A stretch of 64,000 nucleotides of DNA from Candidatus Villigracilaceae bacterium (GTDB lineage: Bacteria > Chloroflexota > Anaerolineae > Anaerolineales > Villigracilaceae). Position numbers and translations under genes: made by a program. This document shows, in pieces, positions 1 through 8,582 of this stretch. The first letter of the stretch is position 1, and the number at the start of each line of letters is the position of its first letter. Under the pieces are notes generated by a model. The model was not told the DNA's origin. It did no database searches and worked only from the letters and a program-made list of their open reading frames with translations. The stretch spans positions 62,001-126,000 of the forward strand of contig JAPKMP010000002.1 of NCBI GenBank assembly GCA_026645935.1. The letters run 5' to 3'.

Positions 1-221
1 ATTTCGAACGTCAGGGTCAAAGTGCTCGCGTCATACTGGATCGTATCGCCCAGCACCGCCCCGGAGAGACGCAGACTCTTGTTCAAGGCCGCCGGACCCT
101 CCGCTTTCAACTCGTCCACGGTCATGAAATACTCCGCGCTGGCCTGGGTGGACGAAGCGATGAGATATACGACAGCCGCCAGAATGAGCACACCGCCGAT
201 GATGAATTTGTTTTTCTGCAT
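1..221 (-). CDS. ccmE: Cytochrome c maturation protein CcmE-like (5' part, runs off the window)
   Basis: The first 73 residues are visible. They show a short basic N-terminus, one membrane anchor (about residues 6-22, IIGGVLILAAVVYLIAS), then the start of an OB-fold with YFMTVDELKAE and an RLSGAVLGDTIQYD strand. This matches the N-terminus of the CcmE family, the membrane-anchored periplasmic haem chaperone of system I cytochrome c maturation. The ATG at 221 has a GGAGG Shine-Dalgarno five bases upstream. The haem-binding His lies beyond the window, so function is inferred from the family fold. The gene reads away from the peptidase gene on its right. Confidence 0.75.
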   Translation of the reverse strand, partial: MQKNKFIIGGVLILAAVVYLIASSTQASAEYFMTVDELKAEGPAALNKSLRLSGAVLGDTIQYDASTLTLTFE

Positions 222-452
222 GAATGCCTCCAAAGGGAGTAATCTCTAATTTGAACAAACTGTGTCCATTTTTACATGATGAGATTAATCCGCCCTGAGT
301 ATGACGGCGGAAGGATGTCACCTATTCGGCGTGACTTTATCCCAATTTGCGCAGTGACGATTTTCGAACAATACTCCAGCATGGATTCCATTGGGAGAGC
401 CGGGCGCGGATGATTTTGATGGTATATTGTTCAAAACGAATGGAGGAAAAGG

Positions 453-1811
453 ATGCCCCATAAACTCATCCTGTTACTGATACTGACTTTGACCCTTATA
501 ACCCCGACCTACGCCCAAGCCGCGCCTCACACCGGCGTTGAAGCGGATTCAGCGGAATTGGATTTTCCCAACGCTGTGACCTTTTCCGCCGTCATAAAAT
601 CGAACGCTGATATCGTTTCCGTCACTCTTGAATACGGAAATGAACAGCTTACCTGCGGCGAGGTCATCGCCAAAGCCTTCCCAGACTTCCAACCCGGAAA
701 ATCTGCAGACGTCTCCTGGACCTGGGATATGCGCCAGAGCGGTTCACTCCCGCCGGGCACGCAGATCTGGTGGCGCTGGCGATATACCGATTCGTCCGGA
801 GCCGAGTTCGTCAGCGAAACCAAAACCACCACCTGGCTGGACGACACCCACGACTGGCAGACCGTCTCGAAAGACAACGTCCGCATTCATTATTATGGCA
901 ATAACCAGGCGTTCGGTCAGACCATGCTCGATGCGGGCCTCGAAGGGTTGCGTCGCAACAAGGAACAGGCAGGCATGACTCCCGACGTTCCGGTGGATAT
1001 TTATGTATATCCAAACTATGAAGATATGCGCGACGCGATTCTCTACGAGCCGCAATGGACCGGCGGTCTGGCTTACTCGGACTTCAGCATCATCATCATG
1101 GGCGTTTCCGGCAACGCGAATTTCGACAAAGGCACCATCATCCACGAGTTGACTCATGTCCTGGTGGGACGGAACGCGTTTACCTGCATCGGCTTCATCC
1201 CCACCTGGTTGAATGAAGGCCTCGCCGTCTACAGCGAAGGCGGACCCGACTCGAGCATGCAGGCCCAGCTCGATATCGCCATCCGCGATAATACGTTATT
1301 CCCGATCCGCTCATTGGGCGGGAACTTTTCCGAAATTCCCGAAAAAGCATTGCTATCCTATGGGCAATCCTACAGCGTGGTAAAGTACATGCTCGAAACG
1401 TACGGGCAGGAGAAGATGAACCAGCTATTGACGGCCTTGAGCGATGCGGAACCTGTCGACGATGCCCTGGTGCGAACTTACGGCGTCGATACCGATGGGC
1501 TCGACACGCAGTGGCGCGATTCGCTGGGGCTCCCTGCATTGGTCGTTGTGCAAGCGACCGCCCAACCGACGCCAACCCATGTGCCGACCTTCATTCCCAT
1601 TGCTGGTATTCCGCAGGCGGTCACTCCCACACCGGGGGCGATTCCCACTTCATCATTCACAAATCCAGATCAACCCGTGCGGACAGGTCCGCCGCTTTCG
1701 CTGACGATTGTTTTGATATGTTTCTGCCTTGTCTTCCTTCTGGTCATCGGCGTGATCGCGCTCGGTTTTTTCGTTCGGTCCGGGAACGCCAAAGGAAGAA
1801 GGAGTGAATGA
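453..1811 (+). CDS. Secreted membrane-anchored gluzincin peptidase (peptidase MA-like)
   Basis: The 452-residue protein has a signal peptide (residues 1-23), an Ig-like or beta-rich N-terminal part and a zinc peptidase domain. The zinc site is HELTH at 231-235, with the third ligand Glu in WLNEGLAVY at about 255. This is the arrangement of the peptidase MA family. A Thr/Pro-rich stretch follows, then one C-terminal membrane helix (about 412-440) with basic residues after it, so the catalytic domain should face outside. GGAGGAAAAGG precedes the ATG. Its end overlaps the start region of the solute-binding protein gene, so the two are probably co-transcribed. Substrate unknown. Confidence 0.8.
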   Translation: MPHKLILLLILTLTLITPTYAQAAPHTGVEADSAELDFPNAVTFSAVIKSNADIVSVTLEYGNEQLTCGEVIAKAFPDFQPGKSADVSWTWDMRQSGSLPPGTQIWWRWRYTDSSGAEFVSETKTTTWLDDTHDWQTVSKDNVRIHYYGNNQAFGQTMLDAGLEGLRRNKEQAGMTPDVPVDIYVYPNYEDMRDAILYEPQWTGGLAYSDFSIIIMGVSGNANFDKGTIIHELTHVLVGRNAFTCIGFIPTWLNEGLAVYSEGGPDSSMQAQLDIAIRDNTLFPIRSLGGNFSEIPEKALLSYGQSYSVVKYMLETYGQEKMNQLLTALSDAEPVDDALVRTYGVDTDGLDTQWRDSLGLPALVVVQATAQPTPTHVPTFIPIAGIPQAVTPTPGAIPTSSFTNPDQPVRTGPPLSLTIVLICFCLVFLLVIGVIALGFFVRSGNAKGRRSE

Positions 1812-1812
1812 G

Positions 1813-3408
1813 ATGAAAAGAATCATTCTTGGTTTTTTCGCGCTTGTTATTATCGGTCCGCTTACTCTCACCGCCAGCGTGCCGAACGCGCTTGCCTTGC
1901 AGATCGGCGTGCCTTTGGACCAGGCACTGGTTTATAACGGTGGCGAATCCGCCAATTTGCGTGATTACGACCCCGCTACTACATACAGCGCTGGCGATAA
2001 ATTGGTCTTTAGCGGGCTGGTTGCGCTCGATCCACGCATGAACATCGTCCCGGACCTGGCTGAAAACTGGGAGGTCACCGGCGGCGGGACGGTTTACACG
2101 TTTCATATCCATGAGAACGCCAAATTCCATGACGGTCGTGATGTCACCGCGCAGGATGTGGTCTTTTCGTGGGAAAGGGCTGCGAGTCCCGAACTTCAAT
2201 CGGATACCGTCCTGACCTATATGGGCGATATCGTCGGTGTGCGTGAGAAATATTTCGGTGAAGCCGAAACCATCAGCGGATTGAAGGTCATAGACGGGAA
2301 GACGCTCCAGGTCACGATCGATGCGCCGAAGCCTTACTTCCTCATGAAGTTAACCTTCCCCACTTCCTTCATTGTGGATAAGGATAATGTCTCTGTTGGT
2401 GAGGAATGGGTACGAATACCGAATGGGACGGGTCCCTATAAGTTGACCGAATGGAAATCCTACGAATACATCATCTATGAAGCCAATCCGGATTTCTATC
2501 TCGGCGCGCCGTCCATTCCATATGTTGTTTATAAACTTTACGCGGGCTCCGATGTGCGTCTTTTCGAAACCGGTGATGTGGATATTGCGGGTGTGGGTCT
2601 CTACGATGTGGAACGCATGCTCGACCCGAACGAACCCATGAATGGAAACCTCGTCACCGGCGTGGATCTTTGCACCAATTACGTCGTCTTCGATGCGACA
2701 AAACCGCCTTTCGACGATGTGAATGTGCGCAAAGCTTTCAGCATGGCGTTCGACCGCCAGCGCTATATCGATGTTTTGTATCAAGGGCTGGCACTGCCAG
2801 CGGTCGGGTTGTATCCACCCGGCATGCCCGGTTTCGACTATGGATTGGAAGGCCTGCCCTTCGATCCTGAACAGGCGCGCGAATTGCTGGCTCAGTCCAG
2901 GTATGGCGGTCCCGAAGGGATGCCGGAGATTATCTACACCAACTCTGGCGTCGGCAGTTATATTGGCGGGAACGTCGCCGCACTGGCGGATATGTGGGAG
3001 CATTATCTCGGCGTGACGATCCAGGTTGAGAATCTCGATTTCAATTTCTATTACCAGCAGATATTCTCGGGCAATCACGGTCAGATCTTCGATGGCGGTT
3101 GGTGCGCCGATTACCCCGACCCCGAAAACTTTGCGGATGTTTTATTCCACAGCGATATGCCGCAGAATCACGGCGGCTACTCGAACCCCGAGTTGGATGC
3201 TCTTCTCGAAGCCGCGCGCATCGAACCCGATGTGACCAGGCGCATCGAAATGTACCAGCAAGCCGAACGCATCATCGTGGATGACGCCCCCGTGCTTTTC
3301 CTGACCCATTCGCTTTCCTATTTGCTGGTGCAGCCTTACGTAAAAGGTTTTGTTTACACCCCGATATCGATCTCGAATGAAAGATACATGTGGCTGGAGG
3401 GGAAATGA
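1813..3408 (+). CDS. ABC transporter solute-binding protein, family 5 (OppA/DppA type)
   Basis: The protein is about 531 residues with a signal peptide ending near NALA (residue 28) and no lipobox. The body follows the SBP_bac_5 pattern: an early LVFSGLVALDP...LAENWEV segment, FHDGRDVTAQDVVFSWERA, NGTGPYKLTEW, and a DGGWCADYPDPENFADVLF segment near the C-terminus. Such proteins bind oligopeptides or similar solutes outside the membrane and deliver them to an ABC permease. I chose ATG 1813 because AAGGAG lies nine bases upstream; GTG 1804 is the alternative. No permease or ATPase gene follows, so the transporter partners must be elsewhere. Ligand cannot be told from sequence. Confidence 0.88.
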   Translation: MKRIILGFFALVIIGPLTLTASVPNALALQIGVPLDQALVYNGGESANLRDYDPATTYSAGDKLVFSGLVALDPRMNIVPDLAENWEVTGGGTVYTFHIHENAKFHDGRDVTAQDVVFSWERAASPELQSDTVLTYMGDIVGVREKYFGEAETISGLKVIDGKTLQVTIDAPKPYFLMKLTFPTSFIVDKDNVSVGEEWVRIPNGTGPYKLTEWKSYEYIIYEANPDFYLGAPSIPYVVYKLYAGSDVRLFETGDVDIAGVGLYDVERMLDPNEPMNGNLVTGVDLCTNYVVFDATKPPFDDVNVRKAFSMAFDRQRYIDVLYQGLALPAVGLYPPGMPGFDYGLEGLPFDPEQARELLAQSRYGGPEGMPEIIYTNSGVGSYIGGNVAALADMWEHYLGVTIQVENLDFNFYYQQIFSGNHGQIFDGGWCADYPDPENFADVLFHSDMPQNHGGYSNPELDALLEAARIEPDVTRRIEMYQQAERIIVDDAPVLFLTHSLSYLLVQPYVKGFVYTPISISNERYMWLEGK

Positions 3409-3412
3409 GTTT

Positions 3413-3462
3413 TTCTTCTTTCCTCTTTCTTTGGCATGAATGAAAGAAGAAAGGGGAAAGAA
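3413..3462. terminator. Bidirectional terminator between convergent genes
   Basis: A pyrimidine-rich arm (3413-3432) and a purine-rich arm (3443-3462) are near-complementary around a short loop. The structure sits between the stop of the solute-binding protein gene (+) and the stop of the LysM lipoprotein gene (-), as expected for a shared terminator. Confidence 0.6.
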
Positions 3463-3465
3463 TCC

Positions 3466-4371
3466 TCAGCGGGCTTGGACTGCAAACTCCACCGCCTCGA
3501 TCCCCCCGCCCACGCTCGATACTTGAAATTCAAAGCGGATCATTCCCCCCGGCTGGATTCCTCCGCCCTCCCAGCGGCGGACTCCAATAACGGTTCCAAT
3601 CGAATCATACGCCACAGCCGCAACCCACACCTCGGTTGCGGCTTTTGATTCGGCCGGCAAATAAACCTGCCCGGTGACTTTTGCGGTCATTCCGCTCCAA
3701 TCCATCTCTGCGGATGTGTTCTCAAGTGAGGCGGGTAAATACCCAAGTCCGCTCCCTTGCATGGCGCTCAGCATTTTGATTTGCGGGGTTGAATCGAGTG
3801 GCGCGTTCGGAAAGAACGCAAAAACCGGCAAAGAATCATTCGGTTGAATGATATCCAATGGAAGGAACGCGGTCTGGCTTGCAACGGCGTTATTGTTTTC
3901 ATCCAGGAGGTTTATTCGGGCGGAGACATTCTCGATCATTCCTGGTGTATTGTTTTGAACGAGCGCAAAGCACCACAAGCCCGAATCCGCGGTGGGGTGG
4001 CAGGCTGCCTGGGTAACGGGAACAGGCACGGGCGTAAGGAATGAAGCGGCGTTTTGCGTGGAGGAAGGGTCCGGAATGAAAAGAGTCGCGCCGATGGGGA
4101 GCGCATTCGGATTCACATCCGGGTTTGCCGCGATCAGATCCGCCTGGGGAATCTTGAATTTTTCGGCGATCCCGCTCAATGTATCGCCTTCTTCGACGGT
4201 ATACACCTGCAATGTGTTCGTGGGGATGGGTGTATCGAACGGCAAAACGTTCGGCGTGGTTGTGTTGACAGGCGTGAATGTGTGATGGGGTTGAAGCCGG
4301 ACATCCGCCGTTTGAGAGCCTGCCGGTGCGCACGCAGAGAGAAACAGAAGTAATAATGCGAGTTTTCGCAT
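3466..4371 (-). CDS. LysM-domain lipoprotein
   Basis: The 301-residue protein has a lipoprotein signal with lipobox LSAC (Cys14), a Thr/Pro-rich linker, and a single LysM domain at about 57-100 ([18 protein letters not shown]...[10 protein letters not shown]). The C-terminal 180 residues resemble beta-sandwich modules in extracellular proteins. LysM domains bind N-acetylglucosamine polymers such as peptidoglycan, so a cell-envelope role is likely. The start has no Shine-Dalgarno; a perfect TATAAT lies exactly six bases before the ATG, which suggests a leaderless transcript. It is divergent from the aldo/keto reductase gene. Confidence 0.8.
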   Translation of the reverse strand: MRKLALLLLFLSACAPAGSQTADVRLQPHHTFTPVNTTTPNVLPFDTPIPTNTLQVYTVEEGDTLSGIAEKFKIPQADLIAANPDVNPNALPIGATLFIPDPSSTQNAASFLTPVPVPVTQAACHPTADSGLWCFALVQNNTPGMIENVSARINLLDENNNAVASQTAFLPLDIIQPNDSLPVFAFFPNAPLDSTPQIKMLSAMQGSGLGYLPASLENTSAEMDWSGMTAKVTGQVYLPAESKAATEVWVAAVAYDSIGTVIGVRRWEGGGIQPGGMIRFEFQVSSVGGGIEAVEFAVQAR

Positions 4372-4377
4372 GTGGTG

Positions 4378-4385
4378 ATTATAAT
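4378..4385. promoter_or_regulatory. Overlapping divergent -10 elements
   Basis: The palindrome ATTATAAT contains TATAAT on both strands. The minus-strand copy (4383-4378) is six bases from the LysM lipoprotein ATG. The plus-strand copy (4380-4385) can serve the aldo/keto reductase gene. The -35 elements are weak. Confidence 0.5.
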
Positions 4386-4446
4386 TGAGTCAAAAAGGCG
4401 GCAGTCACTTGCGAGTGAACGCCGCTTGAAAATATTTGGAGGCACA

Positions 4447-5430
4447 ATGAATTATCGTCATCTTGGAAGGACAGGGATTCGCGTCAGCGAATTATCGCTG
4501 GGTTCGTGGATCACATTCAATCGGCAGGTGGATGTGGACTCGGCGGTGGAAATCATGAAAACTGCGTACGACCTGGGTGTGAATTTTTTCGATAATGCCG
4601 AGGTGTACGCCGGGGGCAAATCGGAGGAGGTGATGGGGGCGGCTTTGAAGAAATTGGGATGGCGCAGGGGAAGTTATCTGGTATCCACCAAGTTATTTTG
4701 GGGTTTGCATGACGGGGTGAACGAAAAAGACACGTTGAATCGCAAGCGGCTGATCGAAGGGGTCAACGGATCGTTGGGGCGAATGCAGCTTGATTATGTG
4801 GATATTCTTTATTGTCACCGTCCGGACAAGACCACGCCCATCGAAGAGACTGTATGGGCGATGCACAATATCATCGAATGGGGCAAAGCCTTGTATTGGG
4901 GCACGTCTGAATGGTCTGCGGCGGAGATCATGGAAGCGATCGCGATCGCGGAGAGGCATCACCTGCACAAACCCGTCACCGAGCAGCCTGTATACAATCT
5001 GTTCGAGCGCAAACGATTCTCCGGGGAGTATGTGCGGTTTTATCGCGACCACGGATATGGGACGACGACATTCAGCCCGCTGGCGTTGGGCGTATTGAGC
5101 GGCAAATATAACCAGGGCATTCCGATGGACAGCCGGGCGGGCGTTCTCAAATCGGATTGGATGACGGAGAGCGCCACCGACAAGGATAAGATCGCAAAGG
5201 TCCAGGCGCTCGAACCGCTCGCGAAGGAATTGGATTGCACGCTTTCACAATTGTCCCTGGCATGGTGTTTGAAGAATCCATTCGTCAGTACGGTCATTAC
5301 CGGCGCGAGCCGCGTCGACCAGGTGCATGAGAATATGAAAGCAGGCTATGTCGCGCCAAAGATCACGCCGGAGATGATGGAACAGATCGATGTGATCTTC
5401 GGGGTGAAGAAGGAAGAAGAGGACGATTAA
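4447..5430 (+). CDS. Aldo/keto reductase, potassium-channel beta-subunit-like
   Basis: The 327-residue TIM-barrel reductase has the family tetrad: Asp49 and Tyr54 (FFDNAEVYA), Lys82 (STKLFW) and His124 (YCHRPD). The N-terminus [21 protein letters not shown] and the NADPH-binding C-terminus ([13 protein letters not shown]) are like KCAB/YghZ-type reductases, which reduce aldehydes and ketones with NADPH in the cytosol. ATG 4447 has GGAGG five bases upstream; the longer upstream frame is not needed. The gene ends just before a strong hairpin shared with the convergent thyX-like gene. Substrate unknown. Confidence 0.9.
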   Translation: MNYRHLGRTGIRVSELSLGSWITFNRQVDVDSAVEIMKTAYDLGVNFFDNAEVYAGGKSEEVMGAALKKLGWRRGSYLVSTKLFWGLHDGVNEKDTLNRKRLIEGVNGSLGRMQLDYVDILYCHRPDKTTPIEETVWAMHNIIEWGKALYWGTSEWSAAEIMEAIAIAERHHLHKPVTEQPVYNLFERKRFSGEYVRFYRDHGYGTTTFSPLALGVLSGKYNQGIPMDSRAGVLKSDWMTESATDKDKIAKVQALEPLAKELDCTLSQLSLAWCLKNPFVSTVITGASRVDQVHENMKAGYVAPKITPEMMEQIDVIFGVKKEEEDD

Positions 5431-5435
5431 TGGAA

Positions 5436-5469
5436 AAACCTCCGAGGTCTCCCTAGACCTCGGAGGTTT
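5436..5469. terminator. Bidirectional hairpin terminator (CCTCCGAGGTCT palindrome)
   Basis: A perfect 15-bp inverted repeat (5436-5450 and 5455-5469) with loop CCCT lies between the convergent aldo/keto reductase and thyX-like genes. The A and T flanks give a short U-tract on both strands. Confidence 0.75.
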
Positions 5470-5470
5470 G

Positions 5471-6880
5471 CTATATCTTCGAAAAATAATTTTCTTCCAC
5501 GCTTTGCCAGGTCTCTTCCCGCAGATTCATATATTTTGTCAGCAACGGGTGGACGTTGGAAATCTCCTCATAAATCTTTTGCGCCACCCTTCGGATTGAA
5601 AAATGAGCGTTTGAGGCGCTTCGCAGTTGACAAAATGCAAAGGCTTCCCGCAGATTGAACTGCGCCAGCACGCGGCGATTGAATCCGTTCGGGACGATGT
5701 ATTGAGCGACATCGGGATTGAAAGCGTGGAGTTTTTCATACAACGCCGCCGCTGATTCCATCGCCGCCTCATACCTGGACCCGAATCCTGCTTCCGTTAT
5801 AAGCAGCGGAGTCGTGAACCCAAGCCGTGTGGTCAGCCGCTGCGGCGTCTGCGTCATCATGCGGTGACGTTTGAACTCGGCATAGGCGCCCTGGTCCATG
5901 ACAAGGTCGAAAGTGTACGAGGAATATTCCGATTCGCGCAGGGGGACGTCGTATTTGCCAAGTTTGCCAAGTAATTTTTCAGCAAGTTCTTCCCGTTCAT
6001 TTTTCTTCAGCGATTTGACGTAGGCAAGCGCGTCGGCATAGGGGATTTCATCGAAACGGTACAACGCTGCGGCAAGGATCTTCTTTTCGCCGTCTTTGTC
6101 ATAATCAATTAGCGAGCACCAATCGGATGAACTATTTTCCAATCTCCAATCTCCATTCCCCAATGCCTTAATTGTTTCCATCACATATTCATTCGCATCC
6201 GCATACTTCACCAATGTAGGCGTTTCGCCCTTGGCGACTTCCTTCAATGTTTCGCCGATCTGACGCACCTCTTCGAGCGGGTGAGAGAGCATTTTGCGGA
6301 TCGTATTTTCGATGACGCGCGCGTTGGCGGTCATGCCGACGTTGGCGTTGGCGGCGGCGGGAAGGAGAAAGCGGCAGCGGTCCACGTATTGCGACCGGAT
6401 GCGGCGGTCGTAGGCGTCGTGGGATTCGTTTTCGCGGCGCGGAGTCCGCTCGACGATGAGAGTCCTGACCGGGTTCAATGATTCAGCATAGGTCGAGAAG
6501 AGGAGGCGCGCCGTTTCCGCAAATTCATGCCGCAGGGGGTGTCCATCAAGTTCGGGGGGAATCGTGAAATCATCCGGTCCCCATTTTTGATAGCGTGTGG
6601 ATTTTTCGGTGTACGAAGCGAGGCGGTTACCTTCTATGGCTTCGATGGCGACACGTGAAACATTTTCAAACGCGATGTGCAGGACGGCGTGTTCGGCAAC
6701 CGAAGCGTGGCCGTAACCGACGACCCATTTCTCATGGAATTTCGCGGATGATTCATCACTCAACTCCGCGGCAATCTCGCGGAAGGATTCGGGTGAACGC
6801 GATGTTTTGGCAAATGCCACGGCAATGGTTTCCGGGCTGAGCGCGCGCGGGGATAGTAGATAAATATCTCGTTTGGGCAT
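5471..6880 (-). CDS. Tandem-domain ThyX-like protein (FAD-dependent thymidylate synthase family)
   Basis: The 469-residue protein carries two ThyX-like halves. The first has GHASVAEH, then VSRVAIEAIEGNRLASYTEKSTRY (two adjoining parts, residues 75-97): the Ser and RY part of the ThyX signature is kept but RHR is changed to GNR. The second half has RHR intact at 338-340 but then TQTPQRLTTRL, so the Ser...RY part is lost. ThyX makes dTMP from dUMP with FAD and methylene-tetrahydrofolate; whether this protein does so is open. ATG 6880 is chosen since GGAG precedes it; a longer frame only translates the REP element. The linker (241-254) is encoded by a word repeat. Confidence 0.75.
   Translation of the reverse strand: MPKRDIYLLSPRALSPETIAVAFAKTSRSPESFREIAAELSDESSAKFHEKWVVGYGHASVAEHAVLHIAFENVSRVAIEAIEGNRLASYTEKSTRYQKWGPDDFTIPPELDGHPLRHEFAETARLLFSTYAESLNPVRTLIVERTPRRENESHDAYDRRIRSQYVDRCRFLLPAAANANVGMTANARVIENTIRKMLSHPLEEVRQIGETLKEVAKGETPTLVKYADANEYVMETIKALGNGDWRLENSSSDWCSLIDYDKDGEKKILAAALYRFDEIPYADALAYVKSLKKNEREELAEKLLGKLGKYDVPLRESEYSSYTFDLVMDQGAYAEFKRHRMMTQTPQRLTTRLGFTTPLLITEAGFGSRYEAAMESAAALYEKLHAFNPDVAQYIVPNGFNRRVLAQFNLREAFAFCQLRSASNAHFSIRRVAQKIYEEISNVHPLLTKYMNLREETWQSVEENYFSKI
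6135..6165. repeat. Word repeat inside the ThyX linker (GGAGATTGG units on the minus strand)
   Basis: On the minus strand two tandem GGAGATTGG-like units encode part of the inter-domain linker of the ThyX-like protein. A similar word repeat occurs between leuA and leuC at 53354-53376. Confidence 0.55.
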
Positions 6881-6892
6881 GGGTTCTCCAAT

Positions 6893-6970
6893 GTCATTGC
6901 GGGCGATAGCGAAGCAATCTCCTTGCAAATCATGATATGAGATTGCCTCGGGCTTTGCCCTCGCAATGAC
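6893..6970. repeat. REP-like palindromic element, copy 1
   Basis: The outer arms GTCATTGC (6893-6900) and GCAATGAC (6963-6970) and inner arms GAAGCAATCTC (6911-6921) and GAGATTGC (6939-6946) form a nested inverted repeat in the gap between the thyX-like and HIT genes. Related copies are at 50556-50602 and 57217-57313. Confidence 0.75.
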
Positions 6971-6988
6971 AGTAAGTTTTCATAAAAA

Positions 6989-7016
6989 AGCGACCAGCCG
7001 GTTTGCGCTGATCGCT
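6989..7016 (-). terminator. Terminator of the HIT gene
   Basis: On the minus strand AGCGATCAG (7016-7008) pairs with CTGGTCGCT (6997-6989), with one G-U pair, and is followed by six T. It lies seven bases after the HIT stop codon. Confidence 0.75.
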
Positions 7017-7022
7017 CTTCGT

Positions 7023-7364
7023 TCATCCCATTTTTGTCAGCTGCCTGCCGCCGAGCAGGTGAAGGTGGATATGAAAAACGGTCTGCCCGGCTTCGGCGTT
7101 TGTGTTGATGACCAGGCGATAACCTCGTTCGCTTAATCCTTCCTGCGCCGCGATCTGTTTTGCGACCATGAAAAGATGGCCGATGGTTCCCTCGTCTTCT
7201 GCGCTCAAGGCGTTGACCGAGTCGATATGCCGTTGCGGGACGATCAGGATGTGGGTCGGCGCGGCGGGTTGAATATCGCGAAATGCGTAGGCGTGTTCAT
7301 CGCGATAGACGCTTGTGCTGGGAATCTCGCCTTTAACGATCTTGCAAAAGATGCAATCAGCCAT
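7023..7364 (-). CDS. HIT family hydrolase (HinT-like)
   Basis: This 113-residue protein is a full-length histidine-triad protein. It has the N-terminal CIFCKIVKGEIP zinc/helix motif, the nucleotide-binding DIQPAAPTHILIVP strand, and the catalytic triad FHIHLHLLGG with His98, His100 and His102. HinT-type enzymes hydrolyse nucleoside phosphoramidates such as adenosine-5'-monophosphoramidate in the cytosol. The length and motif order are normal. A terminator follows directly, and the deacetylase paralogues lie upstream on the same strand, so it may end their transcript. Confidence 0.93.
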   Translation of the reverse strand: MADCIFCKIVKGEIPSTSVYRDEHAYAFRDIQPAAPTHILIVPQRHIDSVNALSAEDEGTIGHLFMVAKQIAAQEGLSERGYRLVINTNAEAGQTVFHIHLHLLGGRQLTKMG

Positions 7365-7382
7365 GGAATATCTCCTTGCGAA

Positions 7383-8480
7383 TCAGGGGGTGGGCATGGG
7401 GCCGTATTCTTCTTCGCAAACGACCTCATAAAATCGATACTCGGCGTCCTTGTTGGACAGGGCAACATCTGCTGCGGCTTTGCCGATGGTGCGCACTATA
7501 TCGATCTCATAGAGCGCCTGGTTTGGAGAATAAACCGGGAGAGTCATCAACGGGTCGTCGATCGGACCTTCCGGGATCAAACCCGGACGTTGCGGATCGG
7601 GGGCATCGGCGAGCGGCACCCAATTGTACATGATGGGTCCCCGCGTGTTGGAAGTAAACCCCAGTTTGAAGCGAAGTTGCCGGGCGGCTTCGATGGGGCG
7701 CATGCCAAACCCGCCGTTGGGCCAGATGATGGCGGTTGGTGATTTACCGAATTGATTGGCGAATCCCTCCAGCGAGCCCTGCAGTTCGCGTGCGATAACA
7801 AGCTTGGAGATATCGTCGGAGAGATATGCGTCCTCCGTAATGCCGCGCGCCTGATGATCGACGAAACCTTCGTATTCCATCGAAAAATTTTCAGCGACCA
7901 AAGCGCTGTCAGGTTCGCGTTCGCTGATCCACCCGTTCGTAATGCCCCAGCCCCACATCATGAAATATTCGCGGAAATATTTGTCGTAATAGTCCGCTCC
8001 CTGGTTCCCGTCCTGGATCAAAAGGAAGGAACGCGGCGGTATCTCGACGTTGCGTTCCATGAAGGCTTTTAATTGATCCGTATTGATCGCCTCGAATCCC
8101 TGCGCCCGGAGTTGGTCCATCAACTCGAAGAATTTGACTACGTTGATGCTGTCCGGCAGATCGCCGGTTCCCGGGTTGATATTCCTGATGAGAATGACCA
8201 TCACCACCGTTCCCGGCGCGGCATTCAATGGATTCCATTTGCTTCTCAGATAGCGGCAGGTTTCTTCGATATAGTCATGCGGCTTGTCGAGTGGATTCAA
8301 TAGATTGGTTTGGAACATGCCGGGGAGCGGCGGTACCGTCGGTTCCAGCGGCAGGGACGTGGAGGCCGAACCCTCCGCCGGAGGTCGATTCAGCTGGCAG
8401 GATACCAAAATGGAAACGATGGAAAATAATATCGCAAATCGAAGCAGGAGTTGTTTATAGGGTATTCGGACGGATTGCAT
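7383..8480 (-). CDS. NodB-like polysaccharide deacetylase lipoprotein, probably inactive paralogue
   Basis: This 365-residue protein has a lipoprotein-type N-terminus (SIVSILVSC) and aligns along its whole length with the neighbouring protein at 8583-9719: shared blocks include APGTVVMVI, MWGWGITNGWI, AIIWPNGGFGMRPIEAARQL and RGPIMYNWVP. The segment that carries SHGYIH in the paralogue reads HQARGITED here, and LFIVDDRH reads LLIQDGNQG. Two metal-site positions therefore seem lost, so it is probably a binding or regulatory copy rather than an enzyme. ATG 8480 is one choice; a longer frame to 8546 exists. Fold assignment is by distant resemblance. Confidence 0.65.
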   Translation of the reverse strand: MQSVRIPYKQLLLRFAILFSIVSILVSCQLNRPPAEGSASTSLPLEPTVPPLPGMFQTNLLNPLDKPHDYIEETCRYLRSKWNPLNAAPGTVVMVILIRNINPGTGDLPDSINVVKFFELMDQLRAQGFEAINTDQLKAFMERNVEIPPRSFLLIQDGNQGADYYDKYFREYFMMWGWGITNGWISEREPDSALVAENFSMEYEGFVDHQARGITEDAYLSDDISKLVIARELQGSLEGFANQFGKSPTAIIWPNGGFGMRPIEAARQLRFKLGFTSNTRGPIMYNWVPLADAPDPQRPGLIPEGPIDDPLMTLPVYSPNQALYEIDIVRTIGKAAADVALSNKDAEYRFYEVVCEEEYGPMPTP

Positions 8481-8506
8481 ACGCAGAAGATTGTAAACCA
8501 GTTCTT

Positions 8507-8574
8507 GGACAATGGACCGCGGGCGATAGACCGCCGAAAGGCGCAAAGCCGTAATGGCCTATTGTCCATCGTCC
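8507..8574. repeat. Imperfect inverted word repeat between deacetylase paralogues
   Basis: GGACAATGGAC (8507-8517) and GTCCATCGTCC (8564-8574) are complementary with one mismatch. The interval also contains further GGACC and GGTC words. It overlaps the extended N-terminal frame of the downstream gene, another reason to prefer the shorter start. Confidence 0.45.
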
Positions 8575-8582
8575 ACGGTCGA

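Noticed and set aside
6881-6928. Longer ThyX-like N-terminus
   Set aside because: The extra 16 residues are only the translation of the REP-like element and lack a ribosome binding site.
7176-7742. Long plus-strand frame opposite HIT and the deacetylase gene
   Set aside because: It is the mirror of well-supported minus-strand genes and has no family features.
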